Below are positions 30,700-38,565 of a stretch of 38,565 nucleotides of DNA, piece after piece. The notes under the pieces were generated by a model, which saw only the letters and a program-made list of their open reading frames with translations, made no database searches and was not told where the DNA came from. The position numbers were made by a program, and so were the translations under genes. Source of the stretch: an uncultured Alphaproteobacteria bacterium (GTDB taxonomy: Bacteria > Pseudomonadota > Alphaproteobacteria > UBA8366 > JADFVY01); the NCBI GenBank assembly GCA_947259105.1, contig CAMYKU010000073.1, positions 1 through 38,565 on the forward strand, read 5' to 3'. Positions within the stretch are counted from its first letter, which is position 1. Each line of letters begins with the position of its first letter.

Positions 30700-32502
30700 C
30701 TAACCCTCGTCCATCTTCAGCGCCTGCAGAAAGGCCGACTGCGGGATTTCGACCTTGCCGAACTGCCGCATGCGCTTCTTGCCTTTCTTCTGCTTTTCCA
30801 GAAGCTTCCGCTTGCGCGTGATATCGCCGCCATAGCATTTCGCGGTGACGTCCTTGCGCAGCGCGCTGACGCTTTCGCGGGCGATGACCTTGCCGCCGAT
30901 CGCGGCCTGGATGGCCACCTTGAACAGCTGCCGCGGGATCAGCGTCTTGAGGCGCTGACACAGAGCGCGGCCCCGGCTTTCCGACCGCTCGCGATGGACG
31001 ACGATCGACAGCGCGTCGACCGCCTCGCCATTGACCAGGATCGACAGCTTGACCAGGTCGCCGTCCGCGTAGCCCGCCATCTCGTAATCGAAGCTGGCGT
31101 AGCCGCGGCTCACCGATTTCAGCCGGTCGTAGAAGTCGAACACGACCTCGTTGAGCGGCAGCCGGTAGACGACCATCGCCCTTCCGCCGACATAGGTCAG
31201 GTCGTCCTGCTCGCCGCGCCGGTCGGTGCACAGCGACAGGACCTGGCCGAGATAGTCGTCCGGCACCATGATGGTCGCCTTGATCCACGGCTCCTCGATA
31301 CGGGCGATCTGCACCGGGTCGGGATAGTCGGCGGGATTGTGCAGCTCCAGCACCGACCCGTCGATCTTGTGGATGCGGTAGACCACCGACGGGGCGGTGG
31401 TGATCAGGTCCAGGTCGAACTCGCGCTCGAGCCGCTCCTGCACGATCTCGAGATGCAGCAGCCCCAGGCAGCCGCAACGGAAACCGAACCCGAGCGCCGC
31501 CGAGGATTCCGGTTCGTAATGCAGGCTCGAATCGTTCAGCGCCAGCTTGGAGAGGCTCTCGCGCAGCGCCTCGTACTCGCTGGAATCGACGGGGAACAGC
31601 CCGCAGAACACCACCGGAACCGACGGCTGGAATCCAGGCAGCGCCTGCTTGGCCGGGTTGCGTTCGTCGGTCAGCGTATCGCCGACCTTGCAGTCGGCGA
31701 CCGATTTGATCGCCGCGGTGATGAAGCCGATCTCGCCCGGCCCCAGCGCGTCGACCATCAGGCCCTTGGGCGTGAACACGCCGACGCGGTCGACCGGATG
31801 CGTGGCGCCGGTCGAGAGCATGCGGATCTTCATGCCCTTCTTCAGCACCCCGTCGTGGATGCGGACCAGGGCGACCACGCCCAGATAGGCGTCATACCAG
31901 CTGTCCACCAGCAGCGCCTTCAGCGGCGCCGAGGGGTCGCCTGTCGGCGGCGGCAGGCGCTCGACCAGCGCCGCCAGCACATCGTCGATTCCCTGTCCCG
32001 TCTTGGCCGAAATCTCCAGCGCCTCGGAGGCATCCAGGCCGATGACATCCTCGATCTGCTGCCTGACCTGCGCCGGCTCCGCGGCCGGCAGGTCGACCTT
32101 GTTCAGCACCGGAATGATTTCGTGGTCGTTGTCCAGCGCGAGATAGACATTGGCCAGCGTCTGCGCCTCGACACCCTGGCTGGCGTCGACCACCAGAAGC
32201 GAGCCCTCGCAGGCCGCCAGCGACCGGCTGACCTCGTAGCTGAAATCCACATGGCCGGGCGTATCCATCAGGTTCAGGGTATAGGTCCTGCCGTCCGCGG
32301 CCTTGTACAGCAGCCGCACGGTCTGCGCCTTGATGGTGATTCCGCGTTCGCGCTCGATATCCATGGAATCGAGCACCTGGCTCTTCATTTCGCGCGTGTT
32401 CAGCCCGCCGCAGCGTTCGATCAGGCGGTCGGCGAGGGTCGATTTGCCGTGGTCGATATGCGCGATAATCGAAAAGTTGCGTATGAGTTCAGGGTCGGTC
32501 AT
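30700..32502 (-). CDS. lepA: Elongation factor 4 (LepA)
   Basis: A 600-residue translational GTPase of normal LepA length. G1 is AHIDHGKST at 14-22, G2 includes RGITIK, G3 is [13 protein letters not shown]4 is NKVDLP, and G5 is SAKTGQG. The LepA-specific C-terminal part ends with [19 protein letters not shown], the basic tail that contacts the ribosome. LepA acts on stalled or mispositioned ribosomes and aids initiation or subunit biogenesis. ATG 32502 ([20 protein letters not shown]) is the usual start. The frame stays open for another 427 codons upstream, but that is antisense to the TPR gene at 32746 and is not coding. Confidence 0.97.
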   Translation of the reverse strand: MTDPELIRNFSIIAHIDHGKSTLADRLIERCGGLNTREMKSQVLDSMDIERERGITIKAQTVRLLYKAADGRTYTLNLMDTPGHVDFSYEVSRSLAACEGSLLVVDASQGVEAQTLANVYLALDNDHEIIPVLNKVDLPAAEPAQVRQQIEDVIGLDASEALEISAKTGQGIDDVLAALVERLPPPTGDPSAPLKALLVDSWYDAYLGVVALVRIHDGVLKKGMKIRMLSTGATHPVDRVGVFTPKGLMVDALGPGEIGFITAAIKSVADCKVGDTLTDERNPAKQALPGFQPSVPVVFCGLFPVDSSEYEALRESLSKLALNDSSLHYEPESSAALGFGFRCGCLGLLHLEIVQERLEREFDLDLITTAPSVVYRIHKIDGSVLELHNPADYPDPVQIARIEEPWIKATIMVPDDYLGQVLSLCTDRRGEQDDLTYVGGRAMVVYRLPLNEVVFDFYDRLKSVSRGYASFDYEMAGYADGDLVKLSILVNGEAVDALSIVVHRERSESRGRALCQRLKTLIPRQLFKVAIQAAIGGKVIARESVSALRKDVTAKCYGGDITRKRKLLEKQKKGKKRMRQFGKVEIPQSAFLQALKMDEG

Positions 32503-32745
32503 CGAATCCAGGATTTCTGCAAGGCGCGGGTTGCAGGAACATAGGCGCGCCATACCGGGTTCGCAATGCATACCGGCAGGAACTGCGCGACCCTTCGCGC
32601 CTGCCAAGACCGGCCCGTTAACGGCCCGTAAGGGTCTCCTTAATGATTCGTGAGTATCATTTGCGGCGGGATTCCGCCAACCGGGCGGCCGGCCCAGAAC
32701 GTTTCCGTATCTTGAACTGCCACTGTCAGGGTGTGACGCGAACAT

Positions 32746-33885
32746 ATGGGTTGGGAAGAGATCAACAAGGCCGGCGCCAAAGCATTCCAGAATGGTGACT
32801 ACAGCGAGGCCGAGCGCCATTTCGCCGGCGCCGTTCTGGAGGCCCAGATGCTGGGCCCGGACGACCCGCGGCTTGCCCATGCGATGAACGATCTCGCCAT
32901 GTTCTACCACGCGCTCGGCCGGCTGGCGGAGGCCGAGCCCCTGTACCGGCGTGCGATCGGCATCGACGAAAGATCCGGCGTGGCCGCCAGTCCCGATTTC
33001 GTTGTGACGCTCGAGAACATCGCCGAACTGTACCGGACCCAGCAACGCGCGACCGAGGCCGCCGCCATGTACCGGCGTGCGGTCACCATGTCGGACTCCC
33101 TGTACTGTGCGGCCCATGCGGCTGCCGGCGACAAGCACCCCGACCTGATCCCGCATCTCGCGGCGCTGGCGTCGCTCGCGGAGGCGCAGGACGATCTGGA
33201 GGAGGCGGAAAGGCTGTACCGCAGGATCCTGGCCATCCGGGTACTGGCGGTGGATCCGGGAAGCGTCGAGACCGCCGGTTCGCTGGGGCGGCTTGCATAT
33301 GTTCTGACGCTGCGCGGCCAATTCGAGGAGGCTGAAGACCTCTACAAGCGCGCGCTCAAGATCGAGGAAGTCGCTCTCGGCCCCGGCCATCCCGATGTGG
33401 CGGCGACTCGGGTCGGGCTGGCCACGCTCTATCACCAGCAGGGCCGCGACACCAAGGCCGAGATGTTCGGCCGTCAGGCGCTGTCGATCCTCGAAGAGGC
33501 ATTCGGCCGCAATCACCGGGAAACCACCGCCGCCATCAAGACCCTCGCGTCGCAGTTCGCGGCGCAGAAGCGCTATGCGGAAGCCGAGCCTCTCCACAAG
33601 CGGCTGCTGGAGATCGGCGAGGCGATGCTGGGCGGCGACCATCCGCATCTGGCCACCGAACTGATAGATCTTGCCGGCCTGTATTGCGACCGCGAGCAAT
33701 ACGAAAAGGCGGAACCCCTGCTGCGGCGCGCCATGAAGATTGCCGTCAAGAGCTCCACCACGGCCGATCTGTCGGCGGTCCATCTGATGGAGCTCTATGC
33801 CTGGCTTCTCGGCAAGCTGGGCCGCACCACCGACGCGACCGAAATCTCGGCACGCGCCGCCGCGCTGCGCGCAAAAGTCGCCTGA
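32746..33885 (+). CDS. Kinesin-light-chain-type TPR protein
   Basis: A 379-residue protein made of about seven tetratricopeptide repeats of the 42-residue kinesin-light-chain type, with repeated signatures such as [52 protein letters not shown] and [13 protein letters not shown]. TPRs form a protein-binding solenoid. No signal peptide is seen, so it is probably cytoplasmic. It is divergent from lepA with a 243-base gap. The stop is followed by a hairpin with a T-run. A related but secreted TPR protein is encoded at 36600. Binding partner unknown. Confidence 0.8.
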   Translation: MGWEEINKAGAKAFQNGDYSEAERHFAGAVLEAQMLGPDDPRLAHAMNDLAMFYHALGRLAEAEPLYRRAIGIDERSGVAASPDFVVTLENIAELYRTQQRATEAAAMYRRAVTMSDSLYCAAHAAAGDKHPDLIPHLAALASLAEAQDDLEEAERLYRRILAIRVLAVDPGSVETAGSLGRLAYVLTLRGQFEEAEDLYKRALKIEEVALGPGHPDVAATRVGLATLYHQQGRDTKAEMFGRQALSILEEAFGRNHRETTAAIKTLASQFAAQKRYAEAEPLHKRLLEIGEAMLGGDHPHLATELIDLAGLYCDREQYEKAEPLLRRAMKIAVKSSTTADLSAVHLMELYAWLLGKLGRTTDATEISARAAALRAKVA

Positions 33886-33925
33886 CCCCGCTTCCGGGGC
33901 CCGTTTTCAAGCCGTCCCGAACGGC
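33886..33925. terminator. Terminator region between convergent genes
   Basis: CCCCG-CTTC-CGGGG (33886-33899) forms a 5-bp GC stem with a tetraloop and is followed within a few bases by TTTT (33904-33907), a plausible intrinsic terminator for the TPR gene. A second small hairpin, GCCGT-CCCGA-ACGGC (33911-33925), sits next to it and could serve the convergent YbaK-like gene, though without a T-run on that strand. Confidence 0.5.
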
Positions 33926-33934
33926 ACCCCGCCG

Positions 33935-34405
33935 TCAGGCGTGGTGGCTGAAATGCACGTGCCGGGCTTCCGCCATCAAGCGGCGGAATCCGTCCCCGCT
34001 GACCCGGACCAGCGTCCTGTGATCGCCACCCTCGAACCAGATCTCGGGCCGCTCTGTCAGGCTGTCGTCGACCACCGTTGCGATGTCATAGGCCGCACCT
34101 GTCGGCGGGATCGCCCCGAGGCGGCAATCGTCGAACAGATCGGCGATCTCCGGCTCGGTCGCCAGGTTGAGATTACAGCCGATGGTCCGCTCGAGGCTGC
34201 CGACCTCGACCCGGTGCGTGCTCGGCACGACCGCCAGCACATAGCCGTCGTCATGCTGCAGGACCACGCTCTTCGCCAGGCAGTCGCCGGGGACATGCGC
34301 GGCCTGCGCCGTCCGGCTGCTGCATTCGGTGCGCGGATGCTCGACCAGGTCGTAGTCGACCCGCGCATCCGACAGGTACTCCTTGAGTTTTCTTCCGATG
34401 GACAT
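33935..34405 (-). CDS. YbaK/ProX-type aminoacyl-tRNA deacylase domain protein
   Basis: A 156-residue single-domain protein of the YbaK/ProX editing family, which hydrolyses mischarged aminoacyl-tRNAs. DCLAKSVVLQHDDGYVLAVV (about 41-60) carries the conserved Lys45 of the active site, and AIPPTGAAYDIATVVDDSL matches the G-x-x-x-P loop. The C-terminus (FEGGDHRTLVRVSGDGF) follows the family pattern. Specific tRNA or amino acid specificity (Cys-tRNAPro, Ala-tRNAPro) cannot be decided by eye. GGGAGA lies 7-8 bases upstream of ATG 34405. The ABC-F gene on the same strand ends 218 bases upstream, so a separate promoter is likely. Confidence 0.82.
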   Translation of the reverse strand: MSIGRKLKEYLSDARVDYDLVEHPRTECSSRTAQAAHVPGDCLAKSVVLQHDDGYVLAVVPSTHRVEVGSLERTIGCNLNLATEPEIADLFDDCRLGAIPPTGAAYDIATVVDDSLTERPEIWFEGGDHRTLVRVSGDGFRRLMAEARHVHFSHHA

Positions 34406-34623
34406 GGCAGGTCTCCCATGGTTCCGCCGGGGCGGCCCCGCCCACGGGCGACAGGGAGAGTCCGGTCGGACGATGGCAACCGGCCGCGACGCCGGGATAC
34501 GGCGCCCCGGCCCTTGCTGCCGTCCGCCGGCCCCTGCAGGGAGCGGCCACGGCAATCTTCGCTTAACCATAACACATATACGGTTATGAGGCCACATCCG
34601 CCGCGCCCGGTTCCGCCCGTTTT
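34406..34623. other. 218-base gap with AT-rich promoter-like stretch
   Basis: Between the ABC-F stop and the YbaK-like start (both minus) the DNA is mostly GC-rich, but 34560-34590 is strongly AT-rich and contains CATAAC, nine bases, GTTATG, an inverted repeat. This is the likely promoter or operator area for the YbaK-like gene. No open frame of note is present. Confidence 0.35.
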
Positions 34624-36405
34624 CTATTCAGAGGCCCGGTGGTTCGCCTCCAGCTCTTCGCGCAGCAGTTCCAGCGCCAGCCATTCCTCCTGCGCGGCGG
34701 CATATTCCGCTCGGACCGCGGCCAGATCCGCCGTTGCGCGGTCGAAGGCGGACCGGTCACGGGCATACAGGCCGGCATCGGCAAGCGCCGCCTCCAGTTC
34801 CGCGACGCGCTTCTCCAGTGTGGCCATGCGGCCCGGCAGCCGTTCCAGCGCGTGCTGCTGCTTGAAGCTGAGCCTGTTGCGGGATTTGCCGGCGGCCGGC
34901 TTCGACCGATCCTTGGGCGCAGTTTTTTCGGAGCGGCGCGCCGGCCTTTCGGGAGCGGACCGGGGGCGCTGGCGCTGGTAGTCGGTGTATCCGCCGGGAT
35001 ACTCGGAGGCCGTCCCGTCGCCCTCCAGCGCGATCGTGGACGTCACCACGCGATCCAGGAAGTCCCGGTCGTGGCTGACCAGCAGCACGGTGCCCTCGTA
35101 TTCCGCCAGCAATTCCTGCAGCAGGTCGAGCGTATCCATGTCGAGGTCGTTGGTCGGCTCGTCCAGCACCAGAAGGTTGGAGGGCCGGGCCAGCGCGCGC
35201 GCCAGCAGCAGCCGGTTGCGCTCGCCGCCCGACAGGCTTTCCACCGGGCTGCGCGCCTGGTTGTCGGCGAACAGGAAATCGCGCAGATAGGCCACGACAT
35301 GGCGCGGCCGGGCGCCGACCATGACCTGGTCGCCGCCGCCGGGGCAGAGGATCGACCACGGCGTTTCGCCGGGCGCCAGGGCCTCGCGCGTCTGGTCGAG
35401 ATAGACCATCTCGAGATTGGTCCCGAGGCGCAGCGTTCCGCTGTCCGGCTTCAGCTCCCCGATCAGCATGCGCAGGAGCGTGGTCTTGCCGGCGCCGTTC
35501 GGGCCGATGATGCCGACCCGGTCGCCGCGCAGGATCCGGGTCGAAAAGCCGGCTATAACGGCCGCGCCGCCGTAGGCCTTGGCGATGTCCTCGGCCTCGA
35601 TCACCCGCTTGCCGGCCATCCCGGCCCCGGCGGCCGCCATGCGCCGCAGGCGCCGCAGCCGGCCCTGGTTGCGTTTCCGCCGCGCCGTGATGCCCTGATG
35701 CGACCAGACGGTTTCCTGGGCGATCAGCTTGTCGAGCTTTGCCGCCTCGACGGTCTCGCGCTCTAGGATCTCCTGCGACCAGGCCTCGAATTCCGCGAAC
35801 CCCTTGTCCAGCCGCAGCAGCCGTCCGCGGTCCAGCCACAGGGTGGTGTTGGTGACCCGCGCGAGGAAGGCCCGGTCGTGGCTAACGACGACGAGCCCGA
35901 AACGGCCGGCGGCGAGACGGCTCTCGAGCCACTCGATGGCGGAAAGGTCGAGATGGTTGGTCGGCTCGTCCAGCAGCAGTACGTCCGGTTCCCCGGCCAG
36001 CGCCCGGGCCAGCGCCGCGCGGCGGATCTCCCCGCCCGACAGGCTGGCCGTTTTTCTTGTGCCGTCGACGTCCAGGCCTTGCAGCAGCGCCGCGGCCATA
36101 TGGGCGGTCTGCGCCTCGCCCTCGTGCCGGTCGGCGGCCGCGTAGTCAAGCACCGTGTCGTAGCCCGAGAGATCGGGCTCCTGCGGCAGGCAGGAGACCC
36201 GCACGCCCTGTTGTATCAGGCGCTCTCCGGAATCCGGCTCGACCTGTCCGGCGAGCAGCCGCAGCAGCGTCGACTTGCCGGTGCCGTTGCGCCCGACCAG
36301 CGCAACCCGCTCGCCGCGGCCGATGGCCAGGTCGATCTCAGCGAACAGCGGCCGCCCGCCGAAACCCAGGGTCACGGTCTTCAGAGAGAGCAGCGGTGCG
36401 GCCAT
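34624..36405 (-). CDS. uup: ABC-F family ATPase (Uup type)
   Basis: A 593-residue soluble protein with two ABC ATPase domains and no membrane segment. Domain 1 has GRNGTGKST at 38-46, SLSGGEIRRAALARAL and DEPTNHLDL. The linker (about 230-300) is rich in charged residues and contacts tRNA in this family. Domain 2 has GPNGAGKTT, SLSGGERNRLLLARAL and DEPTNDLDM. A C-terminal coiled coil (MATLEKRVAELEAALADAGL, AEYAAAQEEWLALELLREEL) is the Uup-specific extension that binds DNA or ribosomes. Uup-type proteins act on ribosomes or branched DNA. ATG 36405 is used because the sequence upstream is not conserved. Confidence 0.88.
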   Translation of the reverse strand: MAAPLLSLKTVTLGFGGRPLFAEIDLAIGRGERVALVGRNGTGKSTLLRLLAGQVEPDSGERLIQQGVRVSCLPQEPDLSGYDTVLDYAAADRHEGEAQTAHMAAALLQGLDVDGTRKTASLSGGEIRRAALARALAGEPDVLLLDEPTNHLDLSAIEWLESRLAAGRFGLVVVSHDRAFLARVTNTTLWLDRGRLLRLDKGFAEFEAWSQEILERETVEAAKLDKLIAQETVWSHQGITARRKRNQGRLRRLRRMAAAGAGMAGKRVIEAEDIAKAYGGAAVIAGFSTRILRGDRVGIIGPNGAGKTTLLRMLIGELKPDSGTLRLGTNLEMVYLDQTREALAPGETPWSILCPGGGDQVMVGARPRHVVAYLRDFLFADNQARSPVESLSGGERNRLLLARALARPSNLLVLDEPTNDLDMDTLDLLQELLAEYEGTVLLVSHDRDFLDRVVTSTIALEGDGTASEYPGGYTDYQRQRPRSAPERPARRSEKTAPKDRSKPAAGKSRNRLSFKQQHALERLPGRMATLEKRVAELEAALADAGLYARDRSAFDRATADLAAVRAEYAAAQEEWLALELLREELEANHRASE

Positions 36406-36532
36406 GGTCCTTCGATCCCGAAAACGATGCGGCCGCAGTGATGCCCCAGCTTGTGGCCGCGCGCAAGGCCTGCCAAAATTCGGCATCACGGGTCTTCGGC
36501 ATAAATCCTTAACTTCTTTGTGGTGATATTGT

Positions 36533-36552
36533 TGCAGCCGCATACGGCTGCA
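36533..36552 (+). promoter_or_regulatory. Perfect hairpin in the leader of the secreted TPR gene
   Basis: TGCAGCCG, CATA, CGGCTGCA is an 8-bp perfect inverted repeat with a four-base loop, 48 bases before the TTG start of the TPR gene and in the divergent gap with the ABC-F gene. The preceding stretch (36500-36532) is AT-rich and promoter-like. No T-run follows, so an operator or RNA leader element is more likely than a terminator. Confidence 0.35.
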
Positions 36553-36599
36553 CGGGGACGACACATACCGCGCGTTGACGTTCGAACGGGGAGAGTCAC

Positions 36600-37982
36600 T
36601 TGCCTTATCGCTCATTCGTCCGGCTGTTCCTGCCGGCCATGTTTCTGGGAATCCTGACGGCTCAGCCTACGTGGGCGCAGAGTGCAGCCGAATTGTGGCA
36701 GCAGGAAACCGACGCCGCGATCGCCGCATTCGGGAAGGACGACTACGCCGCCGCCGAATCGCATATGAAGAAGGCGCTCAAACAGGCCGAAGCGCTGGGC
36801 CAGAACGATTCGCGCTACGCCATGAGCCTGGGCGACCTTGGCGCGATCTATTACTGGCAGGAACGCCATGACGAGGCGGAACCCTATCTGAAGCGGGGGC
36901 TGGCGCTTCGCGAGGAATTGCTGGGGCCGGAACCGGCGACGGCGACGTCGGCGCATTTCCTGGGACAGATCTATTACGCCCGCGGCAATTATTCGGCCGC
37001 CATACCCCTGCTGGCGCGGGCGCTGCAGATCCGCGAAAAGGCCCTTGGGCCGGACGATGAATCGACGCTGGCCTCGCTGGATTTTCTGGCCGGCGCGCGG
37101 CATAACGCGGGCGAATATTCCGTTGCGATACCCCTGTTCCAGCGCCTTCTTGCGGCCCGCATCCGTCTGCTGGGAGCCGACGATATCAATGTCGCCTCCG
37201 CGCATGAATGGCTGGGGATATCGTATGAGCAGACCGGGAATACCGGGAAGGCGGCCAAACATCTGAAACGCGCAATCGAGATCAAGGCGAAGCTGTCGGG
37301 TCCCGACGATCCGGGCCTGGTATGGGGATACGCCGAACTGGCGGGCGTCTATCAGGCCGCCGGGAAATCCAGGAAAGCCGAAAAGGCCTTCAAGCGCGAG
37401 CTCGCGATCCTCGAAAAGGCGCATGGCAAGGAGTCCACCGAGCTGCTCGATACCCTCTACCGGATGGCCGAATTCTACCGCACCCAGGGCCGGGAGAAGG
37501 ACGCGGCGGCCCTGCAGCAGCGGTATGACGCGATATCTCCGGCGACGAGTCCCGAAGGCGATCTGCTCACCGGTTTCGCGAATGCGCTGGAAGGCATGGC
37601 CGGCGCCAGCAGGTTGAACGGCATGCTCGAAGAGGGATGGAACGAGGCCACACAGGAAGGCAACGAGGCCTACGCCAGCAAGGACTACGAGAAAGCCAGG
37701 GAACGCTATGCGAAGGCGCTGGGTATGAGCCGCACCCTCGTTTTCGCCGATGCGAAGGTTGCCATCAGTCACAACAATCTGGCCACCGCCTATTGGGCGC
37801 TCGAGCGGATCAGCGAGGCCGACACCAGCTTCCTGCAGGCCGTCGATCTGGGCCAGGACGCCGCCGATATGAGCCCGGCCGACATGAAGATCATCCTCGG
37901 CAATTACGCGGCCTTCCTGCGCGATCAGGAGCGCGTCAAGGAAGCCGAGTCGATGGACAAGCGCGCCGCCGCCATTCCATAG
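36600..37982 (+). CDS. Secreted kinesin-light-chain-type TPR protein
   Basis: A 460-residue protein with a signal peptide (FVRLFLPAMFLGILTAQPTW, cleavage near residue 27, AQS-AAE), then about seven TPR units (for example YAMSLGDLGAIYYWQERHDE, EPYLKRGLALREELLGPEPA, ARALQIREKALGPDDESTL, KHLKRAIEIKAKLSGPDD) to near residue 300. A separate pair of repeats follows at 350-455. It is probably a periplasmic protein-protein scaffold. The start is TTG 36600, supported by GGGGAG about 7 bases upstream; the next ATG (residue 14) would cut the signal sequence. It shares repeat style with the gene at 32746. Function unknown. Confidence 0.78.
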   Translation: MPYRSFVRLFLPAMFLGILTAQPTWAQSAAELWQQETDAAIAAFGKDDYAAAESHMKKALKQAEALGQNDSRYAMSLGDLGAIYYWQERHDEAEPYLKRGLALREELLGPEPATATSAHFLGQIYYARGNYSAAIPLLARALQIREKALGPDDESTLASLDFLAGARHNAGEYSVAIPLFQRLLAARIRLLGADDINVASAHEWLGISYEQTGNTGKAAKHLKRAIEIKAKLSGPDDPGLVWGYAELAGVYQAAGKSRKAEKAFKRELAILEKAHGKESTELLDTLYRMAEFYRTQGREKDAAALQQRYDAISPATSPEGDLLTGFANALEGMAGASRLNGMLEEGWNEATQEGNEAYASKDYEKARERYAKALGMSRTLVFADAKVAISHNNLATAYWALERISEADTSFLQAVDLGQDAADMSPADMKIILGNYAAFLRDQERVKEAESMDKRAAAIP

Positions 37983-38026
37983 TGGGCACGGCGGGCGCGG
38001 CACCGCCACCGCACTTGTGCGGAACA

Positions 38027-38065
38027 ACCCCATGCACCGGCGTTTTCTGCGGGTTTCAGCGGGGT
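38027..38065. repeat. Dispersed repeat, copy 3 (ACCCC...GGGGT)
   Basis: A 39-base copy between the TPR gene and the membrane protein gene. It shares ACCCCATGCACCGGCG, TTTTCTGCGGGTTTCAG and the closing GGGGT, and is preceded by ACA as in copy 2. It matches copy 2 more closely than copy 1. Weaker similarity runs on to a GCTGGCCGGG block at about 38084-38093. Confidence 0.8.
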
Positions 38066-38188
38066 GTCGTTGCCACACTCCGCCGCTGGCCGGGCTTGAC
38101 AGACCGGGCTACGGTACGGACAACAACGCTCGGGGCTGACACGAGACAGCCTGAAGCGATTCATGACCGGGAAGGAGTGGATCGGATC

Positions 38189-38565
38189 ATGGCCCAGGGA
38201 GGCGGCATCGTCGGCTGGATCGCGCGCCTGCATCCGCTGCTGGCGCTGGTTGCGGTCATCGGCGGCATCGTGCTGGGCAGGGTCGTCGGCATCGCCGCAG
38301 CCTGGCTCATCGAGCCGGACGTATTCGCGCCGGTGTCGACCCTGTCCGTCGTCGTCGGCACCCCCGTGGCGGTCGTGTTCTTCATCGGCTGCCCGGTGGC
38401 CGTCGCCATCCATGTTCTGCGGACGCACGGCCCGGTGACGCAGGTCAGCCCCGCGGGGATAGCCGCTTCCCTCATGGTCATGCTGCCGGCGTTCGCGACC
38501 GCCATGGTGTTCTTCGCCTCGCCGGGGTCGTACGGGACAGGTTTTGCGATCGCCGTCACTGTGGC
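38189..38565 (+). CDS. Membrane protein of unknown function, start only
   Basis: From ATG 38189, 125 codons run off the right edge. The protein starts AQGGGIVGWIARLHPLLALV and has at least three hydrophobic helices (LALVAVIGGIVLGRVVGIAA, VVVGTPVAVVFFIGCPVAVA, IAASLMVMLPAFATAMVFFA). AAGGAG lies about 11 bases before the ATG, slightly far but clear. An overlapping frame from 38163 is arginine- and serine-rich and is a shadow. The end of the gene is outside the window, so no family can be given. Confidence 0.6.
   Translation, partial: MAQGGGIVGWIARLHPLLALVAVIGGIVLGRVVGIAAAWLIEPDVFAPVSTLSVVVGTPVAVVFFIGCPVAVAIHVLRTHGPVTQVSPAGIAASLMVMLPAFATAMVFFASPGSYGTGFAIAVTV

Noticed and set aside
30700..33783. 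A 1027-codon open frame that extends lepA upstream
   Set aside because: LepA proper starts at 32502; the extra 427 codons are antisense to the TPR gene at 32746 and have no protein-like pattern.

Overview
This window looks like part of the chromosome of a free-living, GC-rich alphaproteobacterium, probably near Rhodospirillales. The reasons are: strong GC bias at third codon positions, many 4-base ATGA start/stop overlaps, polyamine-type ABC transporters, a BetI-type regulator, and a REP-like palindrome of a kind I associate with alphaproteobacteria such as Bradyrhizobium. Housekeeping anchors are lepA, a Uup-type ABC-F gene and a tRNA-Ser(GGA). There is no integrase, phage module, CRISPR array or insertion sequence.

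Layout. Bases 1-8820 hold mixed genes: the start of a TrpF-like gene (minus, cut by the window edge), an ion channel with a C-terminal zinc ribbon, an EEP-fold phosphohydrolase, a lipoprotein alpha/beta-hydrolase, a small membrane protein, a lipoprotein, a UbiX gene with an abnormal tail, and a minus-strand MFS transporter/GFA pair plus a secreted unknown. Bases 8983-11699 (minus) encode a sugar-acid dehydratase and a DHDPS-type aldolase, a plausible pentonate or hexonate pathway.

The most distinctive part is about 11861-25563, two divergent gene sets read away from a shared control region at 19426-19780. Leftwards: a damaged BetI/TetR repressor, a complete PotDBCA-type importer, a small-molecule N-methyltransferase-like enzyme, and a trimethylamine/histamine dehydrogenase-like flavoprotein with a 4Fe-4S motif. 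Rightwards: two tandem CrtI/PYROXD2-like FAD oxidoreductases, a GcvT-like folate protein and a class III aminotransferase, the first three joined by 4-base overlaps. I read this as an uptake and degradation system for a methylated or poly-amine of unknown identity. A homocysteine-methyltransferase-like gene lies just beyond it at 26181-27116. The control region holds an operator-like inverted repeat and a large double palindrome.

Bases 25637-38565 return to general functions: a PCu(A)C copper chaperone, a lipoprotein with an internal duplication, a membrane glycerophosphodiester phosphodiesterase, tRNA-Ser, a small membrane protein, lepA, two kinesin-light-chain-type TPR proteins flanking a YbaK-like deacylase and an ABC-F ATPase, and the start of a membrane protein cut by the right edge.

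Three genes are disrupted (ubiX tail, MFS 3' end, BetI-like regulator), and a short repeat (ACCCC...GGGGT, 39-40 bp) occurs three times in intergenic positions. All functional names rest on motif recognition by eye; no database search was run.
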